From assembly GCF_007990775.1 (NCBI RefSeq), contig NZ_BJXB01000010.1, forward strand, positions 1 to 64,000: a stretch of DNA of 64,000 nucleotides, in the 5' to 3' direction. Position 1 is the first letter of the stretch. Each line of letters begins with the position of its first letter. A program made the position numbers and the translations under genes. The notes beneath the pieces were generated by a model. That model made no database searches. It was not told where the DNA came from and worked only from the letters and a program-made list of their open reading frames with translations. Positions 15,235-24,462 of the stretch are shown here, in pieces. The stretch comes from Deinococcus cellulosilyticus NBRC 106333 = KACC 11606. Its GTDB lineage: Bacteria > Deinococcota > Deinococci > Deinococcales > Deinococcaceae.

Positions 15235-16464
15235 ATGATGTTGCGTGTTGTCCCTGTGCTTCTGCTGCTCGGAGCCTCTCCTGTGCTGGCCTCTTCCACC
15301 ATCGAATCCCTGAGTGCAGCCCAGCCCTCCTCTCCGGGACATCGGCCTGCTGCAAAACTTCCAGAACTGGTGCTGAAACCTGCCATTGCAGGGGTGAAGA
15401 AAATCCAGTACTTCGGGAATGGACACATTGAAGTGGCGGGGGCGCTGGTGCTGGTGCCGCAAGACAGCAGAACCCCCCAGCTGCTCAAACTGGCCCAGCA
15501 GGTGGCGAAAGCCACCCTGAACGCCCGTCTGCAACTGAACGAGGTGGACATCAGCATTCATGCCAGGGAGAACTTCCGGGGATTTGGAGGTCCGGCTCCA
15601 TTGTTGACGGCTTCTGTGCCCCGTGCCCGTCTGAAAGAGTTTCTGGCCCTTTCTGCAGCAAACATCAGGACTTATGAGCGGGTGTGGCTGGCCTCAGAGG
15701 CAAAAGAGCCTGCTCTGGTGGCAGGTGGGGAGGTGCAGGCCACCCGGGATCGGGAGAGGGCCCCCCTGTTTCAGGGCACGGTCGCCCAGTTGATTCGCCA
15801 GTTGATCGCCCAGAGGAAAGCCCGGCGAAGCGGGGAAACGGTGGACGGTATTGTGCTGCACGGCAATCCCGGGGTCAAGCAGGCCGCCCTCACCTTTGAT
15901 GATGCCGTTCACCCGATTTATGCCCCGTTGCTGCTGGACTCCCTGCGCATGAACCGCACCCGGGCGACCTTCTTTGTGGTGGGGCGCAACGTTTTTGCCT
16001 ACCCGTACTTTCTGCGTGACCTGGTGAAAGACGGCCATGAGATCGGCAACCACACGTACCACCACATCCGGGCGAGTGACCTCACCATTGAACAGCTTGA
16101 GGATGAAATTGTGGGCACCAACCAGCTTGTGCGGGAACTCACTGGACAGAAAATGGTGTATTTCCGTCCTCCGGGAGGCTGGTATTCCCTTGAGATGCTG
16201 ATGCTTCTGAAAAAACTGAACCTGACCATGGCCTTCTGGACCAATGATCCCTCCGATGTGGACAATCTGGGTGCTGTTGAACTGGAAAAGCGCTTCCTGC
16301 GCGACCTGCACCCTGGCGGCATCGTCCTCTTGCACGACAACGCCCAGGACACCATCCTCAGCATTGGGCAACTGATCCAGAAAGCAAAACAGCGGGGCAT
16401 TGCCCTGGTGCCTCTGGGAGAACTGATGTCTGGAACAAAGCGAAAAGTTTATCCCTCACAGTGA
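15235..16464 (+). CDS. Secreted polysaccharide deacetylase
   Basis: The 409-residue protein begins with a signal peptide (LRVVPVLLLLGASPVLA) and ends with a NodB domain from about residue 215. The metal-binding and catalytic motifs are TFDD (near 220), NHTYHH (near 270) and RPPGG, so it is a zinc-type carbohydrate esterase family 4 deacetylase acting on peptidoglycan or another N-acetylated glycan outside the cytoplasm. The 190-residue region between signal and catalytic domain is of unknown fold. The mRNA is probably leaderless. It stands alone, divergent from the exonuclease gene. Confidence 0.9.
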   Translation: MMLRVVPVLLLLGASPVLASSTIESLSAAQPSSPGHRPAAKLPELVLKPAIAGVKKIQYFGNGHIEVAGALVLVPQDSRTPQLLKLAQQVAKATLNARLQLNEVDISIHARENFRGFGGPAPLLTASVPRARLKEFLALSAANIRTYERVWLASEAKEPALVAGGEVQATRDRERAPLFQGTVAQLIRQLIAQRKARRSGETVDGIVLHGNPGVKQAALTFDDAVHPIYAPLLLDSLRMNRTRATFFVVGRNVFAYPYFLRDLVKDGHEIGNHTYHHIRASDLTIEQLEDEIVGTNQLVRELTGQKMVYFRPPGGWYSLEMLMLLKKLNLTMAFWTNDPSDVDNLGAVELEKRFLRDLHPGGIVLLHDNAQDTILSIGQLIQKAKQRGIALVPLGELMSGTKRKVYPSQ

Positions 16465-16568
16465 ACATTTCACAGCGAGCGTCAGGTGTGCCTCTGGGTT
16501 CAAGAGCAGGCTGTCTTTCTCAGCACGAACTGCCATCAACATTTCTGCTTTGGCCTCCCAGCCCCACT

Positions 16569-17582
16569 TCAGAAGGGCCGTTTGCTGGTGGATTGCCGCA
16601 CAATCAGTTCATTTGTAAACGCTGGGAGGGTGGCGCGGGTTTTGTTCAGCACGCTGAGGACCAGCCGTGCCGCTGCCTTGCCCATTTTGACTGCGGGTTG
16701 GCGGACGGTGGTCAGGGGGGGCAGGGTGTAGCCAGACATGGTCAGGTCGTCGTAGCCCACCAGGGAGACAGCTTCTGGCACCTGCAGGCCGTGTTGCTGC
16801 AGGGCAAGTCTGGCCCCGTAGGCCATCTGGTCGTTGGCCGCAAAGACTGCGCTGAATTGCACCTCCTGTTGCAAGAGGCTCACAATGGCCCGGTGGCCGG
16901 ATGCTTCGGTGAAATCCCCCTCCACCACCCACTCGGGTCGGGGGTCCACTCCTGCTTCTTGCAGGGCTTTTCGGTAGCCTTGCAGGCGGTCATGGGCATC
17001 CAGTTGCAGGGGAGAGTGCAGGTGTCCGGTGATGTGCACGATGCGGCGGTGCCCGAGGTCCAGCAGGTGTCTGGTGGCAAGGTGACCCCCCTGCACGTTG
17101 TCGGCCCGCAGGCAGCGTTTTTCGAGGCCTTTGACCACACGGGCCACCACCACCAGCGGAATCCTTTCTGAGAGGCCAAGCAGGTCAAGGTCAGGAATTT
17201 CTCCGGCCAGCACAATCAGGGCGTCCACCCTGCGTGAGATCAGCAGTTTGAGGGCAGCGTGTTCTTTTTCGGAAGACCAGAACCCGTGAGCGAACAGGGG
17301 CTGGTAGGCGGTGCCCTGCAGCCCGTCGGTGATGCCACTCAGGATGTCTCCATAAAATGGTGTGGAATTGTGCTGGGTGAGCACACCAACCACCGATGAC
17401 CGTCCGCGCACCAGTTCCTGGGCCACCACATTCGGGTGGTATCCCAGTTGTTCAATGGCGGCTTCAATGCGGGTGCGGGTCTCCGGTCCGACAGGACCGG
17501 TGTTGTTCAGCACCCGGGAAACGGTGGCGGTGGACACTCCGGCTTCACGGGCGACGTCTTTAACGGTGATGAAAGGTGCCAT
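16569..17582 (-). CDS. LacI-family transcriptional regulator
   Basis: The 337-residue protein has the LacI helix-turn-helix and hinge at its N terminus (TVKDVAREAGVSTATVSRVL) followed by a periplasmic-binding-protein-like sugar-sensing domain. The start at ATG 17582 matches the family; the frame is open for 46 more codons that do not look coding. It is divergent from the CBM6/beta-helix lipoprotein gene, and a GAACACGTTTACA element lies both 50 bp upstream of this gene and in the leader of that gene. It therefore probably represses a secreted glucan-degrading system and itself, and is released by a di- or oligosaccharide. Confidence 0.93.
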   Translation of the reverse strand: MAPFITVKDVAREAGVSTATVSRVLNNTGPVGPETRTRIEAAIEQLGYHPNVVAQELVRGRSSVVGVLTQHNSTPFYGDILSGITDGLQGTAYQPLFAHGFWSSEKEHAALKLLISRRVDALIVLAGEIPDLDLLGLSERIPLVVVARVVKGLEKRCLRADNVQGGHLATRHLLDLGHRRIVHITGHLHSPLQLDAHDRLQGYRKALQEAGVDPRPEWVVEGDFTEASGHRAIVSLLQQEVQFSAVFAANDQMAYGARLALQQHGLQVPEAVSLVGYDDLTMSGYTLPPLTTVRQPAVKMGKAAARLVLSVLNKTRATLPAFTNELIVRQSTSKRPF

Positions 17583-18164
17583 GCCTTGCCTGCTTTCGGG
17601 TGATGTGCTGCATCTGCAGGTTTCATTGTAGGTGTAAACGTGTTCAGCTGCAAACACAGAGGCATCATCTGTCCAGAAAGCAGATTTCTGGTCTTCTGGC
17701 CTGTGATGGCATGGGAACATGTTGGACCGGGCCAGTGAAACATTGGCAGATGGAAGGTTCCGAATTCTGCTTTTTTCTGCTTGTTCAGGGGTGGTGTTTT
17801 GCTGGATTTGGGGATGGGAAAGCTGATTTGCACACCTGATCCATCAGGGTTGACAAGTGTATGCGTTTACAGCTACAGTGAAGACGTTCCTTCCCTTTCT
17901 GATCTGCATTCCAACTGAAATGTGCTTCAGTGTCACAGGTGCATCCTCCAGAAACACCTGTTGACCTGATGGGACTGTCGTTTCTCAGGCTGCTGCTCTG
18001 ACATGCATTTTTTCTGCAGCCGGAAACGAACACGTTTACATTTGCTGCTGGACTTCACACCGTCACTTCCTGCCCGGCCTCAGGTGGTGGCTCTGGTGTT
18101 TGCAGATCGGAAAGGCTGGACAACCCGTTCCCCTGCAATCCATCCCACATCCAAGGAGAAAGCT
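17583..18164. promoter_or_regulatory. Intergenic control region between lacI-type gene and glucanase gene
   Basis: Three related elements are visible: TGTAAACGTGTTC at 17633-17645, ATGCGTTTACAG at 17861-17872, and GAACACGTTTACA at 18028-18040, the first and last being exact reverse complements. The middle one lies within the spacer of a promoter made of TTGACA (17850-17855), 18 bp and TACAGT (17874-17879) that points to the lipoprotein gene. Repression by the adjacent LacI-type protein would follow naturally. The rest of the region shows no gene. Confidence 0.6.
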
Positions 18165-20348
18165 GTGATTCAAAATGCGCCTCGCCTCAAACGCTTGCTG
18201 CTGACTGGACTGCTGGCCCTTTCTGGCTGCAACACTGCACTGCAGCACCCCCCAGGGACCCCCCACCAGCAGGCCACCGCCTACACCCTATGGCAGGCCG
18301 AAAGCCACTCCGGTCAGGGAGGCACCCAGCTGGAAACCACCACCGACACCGGCGGAGGCCAGAATGTGGGTTTCATTGGCAACGGAGACCATCTGGTGTT
18401 CAACAACGTGGACTTTGGCACCAGCAACACCCCCCTGATTGACGTGCGGCTGGCTTCCGGGGCTGCTGCAGGGGTGAGTGGTAAAATCGAATTTCGACTG
18501 GGCAGCACCACCGGCACCAAAATTGCTGAAGTCACCGTGCACCCCACCGGAGGATGGCAGACCTGGGGCACCTTCAGCACCCGTGCAAGCAGTGTGAGCG
18601 GGGTGCACAACCTTTATCTGGTGTTCACCAGCACGAGTGGCGTGGACATTGGCAACCTCAACTGGTTCCAGATCACCCGCAGCAACGTCACCCTGCCCAC
18701 CTCCGACACCCCGAATTTCGGTTCCAACGTGCACATCTTTGGTCCAAGCACCTCCGCTGGCACCATCCAGAGCAAACTGGACGAGGTGTTCAATGCCCAG
18801 AAATTCAACAACTTCGGGACCCGCAGAGACGCCATTTTGTTCAGTCCCGGAACCTACAACAACAGCATCAACGTGGGCTACAACACCACCATTGCCGGAC
18901 TGGGCCTCAACCCGAACGATGTGACCCTGAATGGTTACGTCACCGTGGACACCTTCACCGGGTCCGGAAACGCCACCCAGAACTTCTGGCGGGCCGCCGA
19001 GAACTTCACCATTCAGACCCCCTCCGGACTGAACCGCTGGGCGGTGTCTCAGGCCGCTCCCTTCCGGCGCATGCATGTGAAGACCGGACTGGACCTCAGG
19101 CCCTCCATGCCCCCGGGGTACGGCAGTGGTGGATTCATTGCAGACACCCGCATTGATGGCACCGTCGAGGCAGGCATCCAGCAGCAGTGGTACACCCGCG
19201 ACACCCGCATGAACAGCTGGAATGGATCGAACTGGAACATGGTGTTTTCTGGCGTGACGGGGGCACCGGCCAACAGCTTCCCCAACCCACGCATCACCAC
19301 CCTGCCCACCACCCCCATTTCACGGGAAAAACCCTTCCTGTATGTGGATGGTGCAGGCAAGTACCGGGTGTTCCTGCCTGCCCTGCGCCAGAACACCTCC
19401 AGCATCTCCTGGCCCAACACGCCGGGAAGTTCGATTCCGCTGCGCGACTTTTATGTGGCGAAACCCTCCGACTCCACAGCCACCCTCAATCAGGCCCTGT
19501 CTCAGGGGCTGCACCTGTTTTTCACCCCTGGAATTTACCGCCTCTCACAGACCCTGAAAGTCACCCGTCCCAACACCGTGCTTCTGGGCATCGGGCTCCC
19601 CACCCTGATCCCCGACGGAGGGGTCAACGCAATTGAGGTCAGTGATGTGGACGGGGTCAGGCTTGCAGGACTCATGGTAGACGCAGGTCCCGTGATCAGC
19701 CAGCAACTGATCACGGTGGGCGAGTGGGGCTCCCACATCAACCACGCCGCCAACCCGACCAGCTTGCAGGATGTGTTCGTGCGGATTGGTGGGTATGTTG
19801 CCGGAAAGGCCAAAGACAGCTTCTTCATCAACAGCGACAACACATTGATCGACCACATCTGGGCCTGGCGCGCAGACCACGGCAACAGTGGAACTGTGGG
19901 CTGGACGGTGAACACCGCAGACACCGGACTGGTGGTGTTTGGGAACAACGTGCTGGCCACCGGACTCTTTGTGGAGCACTACCAGAAGTACCAGACCTAC
20001 TGGGCCGGGCAGGGAGGCCGCACCATCTTCTTCCAGAACGAACTCCCTTACGACCCACCGAACCAGAGTGCCTGGAGAACCGATGACCTGGGTTACGCCG
20101 CTTACAAGGTGGCTGACACGGTGACCACCCACGAAGCCTGGGGTCTGGGCAGTTACGCCTTCTTCAACGTGTTCCCCCAGATGCATGTGGCCCGCTCTTT
20201 TGAGGTTCCGAATGTGGCAGGGGTGAAGATGCACAGTCTGGTCACGGTCTCCATTGGCAACATGGGCACCATTGACCGGGTGATCAACACCACTGGAGCC
20301 CCCACCCCCACCAACACCACCCCCAGCACCGTCACCCACTTCCCCTGA
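18165..20348 (+). CDS. CBM6 / beta-helix glycan-active lipoprotein
   Basis: The 727-residue protein starts at GTG 18165 behind AAGGAG and has a lipobox (LALSGC, C22), so it should be anchored outside the cytoplasm. Residues about 40-175 form a CBM6 module (GGQNVGFIGNGDHLVF, NLNWFQI), a beta-glucan or xylan binder. Two right-handed beta-helix regions follow (about 185-400 and 440-700), a layout like GH55 exo-beta-1,3-glucanases; homologues are often mislabelled adenylyl cyclase. Assignment to GH55 is inference. It is convergent with a GH16 gene and divergent from a LacI regulator, consistent with beta-1,3-glucan use. Confidence 0.75.
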   Translation: MIQNAPRLKRLLLTGLLALSGCNTALQHPPGTPHQQATAYTLWQAESHSGQGGTQLETTTDTGGGQNVGFIGNGDHLVFNNVDFGTSNTPLIDVRLASGAAAGVSGKIEFRLGSTTGTKIAEVTVHPTGGWQTWGTFSTRASSVSGVHNLYLVFTSTSGVDIGNLNWFQITRSNVTLPTSDTPNFGSNVHIFGPSTSAGTIQSKLDEVFNAQKFNNFGTRRDAILFSPGTYNNSINVGYNTTIAGLGLNPNDVTLNGYVTVDTFTGSGNATQNFWRAAENFTIQTPSGLNRWAVSQAAPFRRMHVKTGLDLRPSMPPGYGSGGFIADTRIDGTVEAGIQQQWYTRDTRMNSWNGSNWNMVFSGVTGAPANSFPNPRITTLPTTPISREKPFLYVDGAGKYRVFLPALRQNTSSISWPNTPGSSIPLRDFYVAKPSDSTATLNQALSQGLHLFFTPGIYRLSQTLKVTRPNTVLLGIGLPTLIPDGGVNAIEVSDVDGVRLAGLMVDAGPVISQQLITVGEWGSHINHAANPTSLQDVFVRIGGYVAGKAKDSFFINSDNTLIDHIWAWRADHGNSGTVGWTVNTADTGLVVFGNNVLATGLFVEHYQKYQTYWAGQGGRTIFFQNELPYDPPNQSAWRTDDLGYAAYKVADTVTTHEAWGLGSYAFFNVFPQMHVARSFEVPNVAGVKMHSLVTVSIGNMGTIDRVINTTGAPTPTNTTPSTVTHFP

Positions 20349-20354
20349 GAATGC

Positions 20355-20390
20355 AGAAAGCCCGGAAGGAACACGCCTTCCGGGCTTTCT
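20355..20390. terminator. Bidirectional terminator between convergent glucanase genes
   Basis: A perfect 15-bp stem (20355-20369 with 20376-20390) with a six-base loop. Its AGAAAG...CTTTCT base gives T-rich tails on both strands, serving both flanking genes. Confidence 0.85.
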
Positions 20391-20403
20391 TGCTGTGAAG
20401 GGT

Positions 20404-22305
20404 CTACTTCTTCTGAAACACCCGCACGTAATCCACCTGCATGCTGTGGGGCATGTTGTTTTCTGCAAGAACAGCAAGCCCTTCTGCGGTCTTCGCCCCG
20501 GTGAAGTTCTGGGGGTTGTTGCGGTAGGCGGCAGGGTAGGCCCCATCGTAAGCCACGTTCAGCAGGATGAAATTGGGTCGGTTGAAGACCCAGTACCCCC
20601 GGGATTCCACTTCGCTTCTCAGGATGGTGCGGTACACCTGGTTGTCCAGTTTGAAGAGCACTTTGGTGTTGTCCCATTCGACTTCATAATCGTGCCAGTC
20701 GGTGGCCCGGAAGTTGGGGAAGTTCCCGGCAGCAATGCCACCCGCGGTGTCCACCTTGTTGTAGGATTCCCCGATGCTGCCCCCACCGTAGTATCCGGGG
20801 CCGTGCAGGGAGGAACTGTGCCACCAGGAGTACCCGATGTTCTCCATGATGTCGATTTCGCCTGCGTTGGGCCAGCCCTGGTAGGGGTCGTTCACATCAA
20901 AGCCCAGCATCCAGAAAGCCCCCCACACCCCGACTGCGCCGTCTTTTGCTCCGTTTGCGGTGGTGGGCATGTTCATCTTGATGCGGGCCTGGATGCGGCC
21001 ATAGAGGAATTCCTTCTTGCCTGCCGTGGTGATGCGGCCCGAGGTGTAAGCCCTGCCCTGGTCGTTTTTGCGCAACACGATGTTCAGCAGGCCGTTTTGC
21101 TGGAAGACGTTTGAAAGGCTGTCGGTGTAATACTGCCTCTCTCCGTTGCCCCAGCCGCAAATGCCCTGGGCGCAGCCATCCCCGATTTCGTAGTTCCAGT
21201 TTGTGGTGTTCACTTTTACCGGGGTGGCGTTGCTGTCGAATTCATCGGCCCAGACCTGGGTCCAGGTGCTGCCTGTGGGGGTGGGCTCAGGGATCAGGGG
21301 AGGGTTGTCTGCTCCACCTGCCCCGTACACCCTGAACTCGTACAGGGAGATGCCCCACTGGCTGCCATCTCCAGCAGACCAGCCCCGTTTTGCGGAATTC
21401 ACCCGGATGTACCGGTAGGCCTGTTGCAAATTCAGCGTGACCACATCGGTGTACTCGGAGGCAGGAGGCCTGGGCGTCTGACCGTCGATCACCTGAGGAT
21501 TGGTCTGGGTGCTCACCACCGTCCAGTTCTGGCGGTCATTGGAGACCTCAAGGGTGTACTGGCTGGACCAGGCGGTTTCCCAGTTGAGTTCCACCCGGTC
21601 AATGCGGGTGGCAGCCCCGAGGTCCATCATCAGCCAGGCTTTCTGGGCGATGCCACTGGCCCAGCGGGTGGAGAGGTTGCCATCCCCGGCAAAGCTGGGG
21701 TCCACCCCACGGTCCTGGGTGGTGGAGGCATACAGTTTCTGGTTGTCGGAAATCAGCACAGTGGGTCCGGTGGGAAGACCGTTTGTTGGGGCAAAAACCT
21801 GCAGCTCCCTTATGGAGTAACCATATGGCGCAAGAGCGCGGGTCAGGCCCCACACCCGCACAAAGCGGGCACGTGTTCCGGCGGGCAGGGTGATTTTGTC
21901 TGCCACCCCGTCGGTGTTGCTGGTTTTGCTGACGGTTTTTACCCCATTTCTCCAGGTGGTGCCATCGTCTGAGAGGTCAATGCGGTAACTGGTGGCGTAG
22001 GCCGCTTCCCAGAACACCTGCACTTCACCGAGGTCCTGCACAGCCCCGAGGTCCACGGACAGCCACTGGTTGTCCTGCTGGAAGGCACTTGCCCAGCGGC
22101 TGTCCAGCACACCATCCACTGCATTGCCAGATTTGAAGGCTGTGGGGTTCTCAAACGTGCTGGCACTGGTGGGTTTGCCCAGCGCAAGGTTCACAGCCTG
22201 CTTCTGGACCAGTGAGGTCGGCATGGAGGGGGTTTGCTGGCTGCACGCTCCAAGAATGAGGGCGAGGGCCACAGGAAGTGCAGTTTGAAAACGTTTTGGA
22301 AGCAT
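20404..22305 (-). CDS. GH16 endo-glucanase lipoprotein with two discoidin-type domains
   Basis: The 633-residue lipoprotein (lipobox LILGAC, C21) carries two F5/8 type C / CBM32-like domains (about 38-170 and 185-335) and a C-terminal GH16 domain (about 350-633). The GH16 catalytic motif is intact: GEIDIMENIG with E483 nucleophile, D485 and E488 acid/base. It should cut beta-1,3- or mixed-linked glucan at the cell surface, with the discoidin modules gripping the polymer. The ATG has AGAGGTG upstream. The CBM6 lipoprotein gene converges on it; together with a GH1 enzyme such proteins would degrade laminarin-like glucans to glucose. Confidence 0.92.
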   Translation of the reverse strand: MLPKRFQTALPVALALILGACSQQTPSMPTSLVQKQAVNLALGKPTSASTFENPTAFKSGNAVDGVLDSRWASAFQQDNQWLSVDLGAVQDLGEVQVFWEAAYATSYRIDLSDDGTTWRNGVKTVSKTSNTDGVADKITLPAGTRARFVRVWGLTRALAPYGYSIRELQVFAPTNGLPTGPTVLISDNQKLYASTTQDRGVDPSFAGDGNLSTRWASGIAQKAWLMMDLGAATRIDRVELNWETAWSSQYTLEVSNDRQNWTVVSTQTNPQVIDGQTPRPPASEYTDVVTLNLQQAYRYIRVNSAKRGWSAGDGSQWGISLYEFRVYGAGGADNPPLIPEPTPTGSTWTQVWADEFDSNATPVKVNTTNWNYEIGDGCAQGICGWGNGERQYYTDSLSNVFQQNGLLNIVLRKNDQGRAYTSGRITTAGKKEFLYGRIQARIKMNMPTTANGAKDGAVGVWGAFWMLGFDVNDPYQGWPNAGEIDIMENIGYSWWHSSSLHGPGYYGGGSIGESYNKVDTAGGIAAGNFPNFRATDWHDYEVEWDNTKVLFKLDNQVYRTILRSEVESRGYWVFNRPNFILLNVAYDGAYPAAYRNNPQNFTGAKTAEGLAVLAENNMPHSMQVDYVRVFQKK

Positions 22306-22805
22306 CTTTCACCTCTTTTTGAGTCTCAGGACAGGATCAGGCACCCCATGGGAGTGGGGGTGCCTGAAAGTGAAGGGTGGACACTGGTGGGAAACAACTC
22401 TACGTCTGGAATTGGGTCTGACAGATGCTTTGCACCTGATCAGATCCAGGAGAAAGCCTGTGGATGGCCGCTTCCACAGGCCCTCATCCCGGAGGGAGCA
22501 GGATGCAGTCTCGGGTGGGGGTCCTCCTTGTTGGTCTTCCAGCAAGCAGAAAAACCCTGCCTCTGGAAGGTTGCCCTGTTTGGTTTTTCAGAAGTATAAA
22601 GTCAGGGCGTCAAACAGGCGTCAATGAAAAGCCGCTGTTTGAAAGGTGGCAAAAGCACTTTTCTGAAAAAATTTTAGCGCTAAACTCCTCGTGTCACTGC
22701 TGAAAGATGTCACTGCCGACTCAGGGTTATCCCCAGGTCGGTCTTGCTCTCATCTCTGCTTTTCCCAGCGAAGGGCACTCCGAATCCATTGAACGAAAGG
22801 AATTC
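22306..22805. other. 500-bp gap with a hairpin and a 12-bp palindrome
   Basis: No convincing gene is present. Two features stand out: a perfect 11-bp stem TCAGGCACCCC (22337-22347) with GGGGTGCCTGA (22357-22367) in the leader of the GH16 gene, and the palindrome TTTAGCGCTAAA at 22673-22684. Both flanking genes diverge from this gap, so it must hold two promoters; I could not place either with confidence. Confidence 0.5.
22673..22684. promoter_or_regulatory. Perfect palindrome TTTAGCGCTAAA, LacI-type operator candidate
   Basis: The 12-bp perfect palindrome has the central GC step and length of LacI/GalR-family operators. It lies about 120 bp before the BTAD regulator gene and 370 bp before the GH16 gene. 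It differs from the GAACACGTTTACA elements at 17.6-18.0 kb, so another regulator may use it. Confidence 0.4.
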
Positions 22806-23552
22806 ATGGGACGCAAATCCACCTCTGTCACCCATCGAACCGTGCAGGTTCACCTGCTGGGGACACCATGCATTCAACATGGCAAGAGAAGCCGACTGCT
22901 GAAGCCCGAAAAAGCACTGTGGCTGCTCACTTTTCTGGCTGCACAGGACCGCTGGGTCAGCCGGGAAGAACTCTGCGCTTTGCTGTGGCCCGACGCTGAG
23001 CACTCAAAAGCCAGACACAGCCTCAGGCAACTCCTGCAGAGGATTTACAGCCTGAAATGGACCACCACCCTGGAAGTTGAAGTGGATTGCCTCCGCTGGA
23101 AAAGTGGCAGTGACCTGCACGAATTCCGCCGCTGCGTGCGGGTGGGCTTATGGGAAGAGGCCCTTGCCCATCACAGAGGCACATTGCTGCAGGGGCTGCA
23201 TCCTGCTGACCTCGAAGAATACGACAGCTGGCTGGAACTGGAACGGGACAGGCTGCACACCGAGTGGTTGCAGGTCAGCAGTGAACAGGCCAGAGCACTC
23301 GGAGCCAGAGGTCTGGAACAAGAAGCCCTGCATTTGCTGGGAGATGTGCTGCAACACGATCCACTTTCGGAACAGGCTTTGCAGCACTACATCAGGCTTG
23401 CTCAGGTGACAGGAAGCAGGGACCAGGCCGTGCGCCATTACCTGCAGTTCTCCCGTGCGCTGAAAACGGAGTTGGGGCTGGAACCCAGTGCAGAGACCCG
23501 CACGCTGTGTGAGGCGCTTCTGGAGGGGCAGAGGTTCACCTCGATGGGATGA
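22806..23552 (+). CDS. SARP-like regulator with BTAD domain
   Basis: The 248-residue protein has an OmpR-like winged helix (about residues 10-100, ALWLLTFLAAQDRWVSREEL, LWPDAEHSKARHSLRQLL) followed by a bacterial transcriptional activator domain of TPR-like helices (about 110-245). This is the minimal SARP/BTAD layout without an ATPase. I chose ATG 22806 after AAAGGA; the frame extends 33 codons further without support. It stands alone between a GH16 gene and a FadR-type gene. The target is unknown; members in this phylum often control carbohydrate or secondary-metabolite genes. Confidence 0.85.
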   Translation: MGRKSTSVTHRTVQVHLLGTPCIQHGKRSRLLKPEKALWLLTFLAAQDRWVSREELCALLWPDAEHSKARHSLRQLLQRIYSLKWTTTLEVEVDCLRWKSGSDLHEFRRCVRVGLWEEALAHHRGTLLQGLHPADLEEYDSWLELERDRLHTEWLQVSSEQARALGARGLEQEALHLLGDVLQHDPLSEQALQHYIRLAQVTGSRDQAVRHYLQFSRALKTELGLEPSAETRTLCEALLEGQRFTSMG

Positions 23553-23571
23553 GCGACGGCTTTTCGGGCAC

Positions 23572-24267
23572 CTACTCCAGCATGTCAAAACCACTGTCCA
23601 GATGCCGCTTCATGGCCTGCTGGGCTTTCAGCGCGTCCCCTTCTTTGATGCCGTCCAGAACTTCCCTGAGTTCGGCATGGGCCTGCTGGCGGCGTTCCGG
23701 GTGTTTGTCGCGAAATTGTTTGCGCATCGGGGCAATCCAGCCCAGGATCTCAGCAACGATGTCTTCCAGCACAGGGTTGTGGGTGGATTTGGCCAGCAAC
23801 AGGTGAAAGTGGGCATCTTCATCTGCGCCGTTTGATCCCTGTTCCAGGGCTTTTCTTTCCTGCTCCAGGGCCTGTTCCAGCGTAGCGATGTCGGTCATGG
23901 AGCAGCGTTCGGTGGCCAGGGCCACCACCTGCAGTTCCAGCATCTCACGCACCTCCCAGAGGTGCTGGCCGCCATCCCGGCTGGGTTTCAGCCTGCGGAT
24001 GCGGGAAAGCAGCAGCTCGATGGGAAGTTCCGCAACGAAAGCCCCTTTGCCCTGGTACACCTCGACGATGCCCAGGGCACGCAATTTGGCAATGGCTTCG
24101 CGGATGACGGTGCGGGCCACCCCGAAGCGTTCAATGAGTTCGTTTTCACTGGGCAGACGGTCACCTGGAAGCAGGCGTTTCTGCTGAATCCAGTCGGCCA
24201 TCTTCTGGGCAACAGACTCTCCCAGATGCTGTCGTGCGAGGGGTTCGAAAGGGGGATCAAATGGCAT
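23572..24267 (-). CDS. FadR/GntR-family regulator
   Basis: The 231-residue protein has an N-terminal GntR winged helix (DRLPSENELIERFGVARTVIREAIAKLRALGIVEV) and a C-terminal all-helical FCD effector domain with metal-coordinating histidines (EDAHFHLLL). It is divergent from the branched-chain amino-acid ABC operon. A consensus promoter and a TTGTCTGACAA palindrome lie in the shared gap, so it very likely controls that operon, probably as a repressor relieved by an organic or amino acid. Ligand not determinable from sequence. Confidence 0.92.
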   Translation of the reverse strand: MPFDPPFEPLARQHLGESVAQKMADWIQQKRLLPGDRLPSENELIERFGVARTVIREAIAKLRALGIVEVYQGKGAFVAELPIELLLSRIRRLKPSRDGGQHLWEVREMLELQVVALATERCSMTDIATLEQALEQERKALEQGSNGADEDAHFHLLLAKSTHNPVLEDIVAEILGWIAPMRKQFRDKHPERRQQAHAELREVLDGIKEGDALKAQQAMKRHLDSGFDMLE

Positions 24268-24338
24268 GGTCAGCTTCTTTGCAGGTTGAGGAGAGGGTTG
24301 GGCACAATTTTGGGCCAGGCCTACGTTCTGATGATAGC

Positions 24339-24389
24339 TTGACGGAGCCTGAATGTCATCCTATGATCATGTTATCAGTTGTCTGACAA
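24339..24389 (+). promoter_or_regulatory. Promoter and operator of the branched-chain amino-acid ABC operon
   Basis: TTGACG (24339-24344), a 17-bp spacer and TATGAT (24362-24367) form a near-consensus promoter. The palindrome TTGTC-T-GACAA (24379-24389) begins about five bases after the expected start of transcription, where bound FadR-type repressor would block elongation or initiation. Confidence 0.65.
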
Positions 24390-24462
24390 GTTAAGTCACC
24401 CCCCAGAAAGGCGGGTGGAAGGGCCAGCTTTGCGCGAGGCGGCCCTGCGAGGAGGAAAGGAC

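Noticed and set aside
22287..22300. AAAACGTTTT near the GH16 start as an operator
   Set aside because: It encodes the lysine/arginine/phenylalanine start of the signal peptide; coding explains it.
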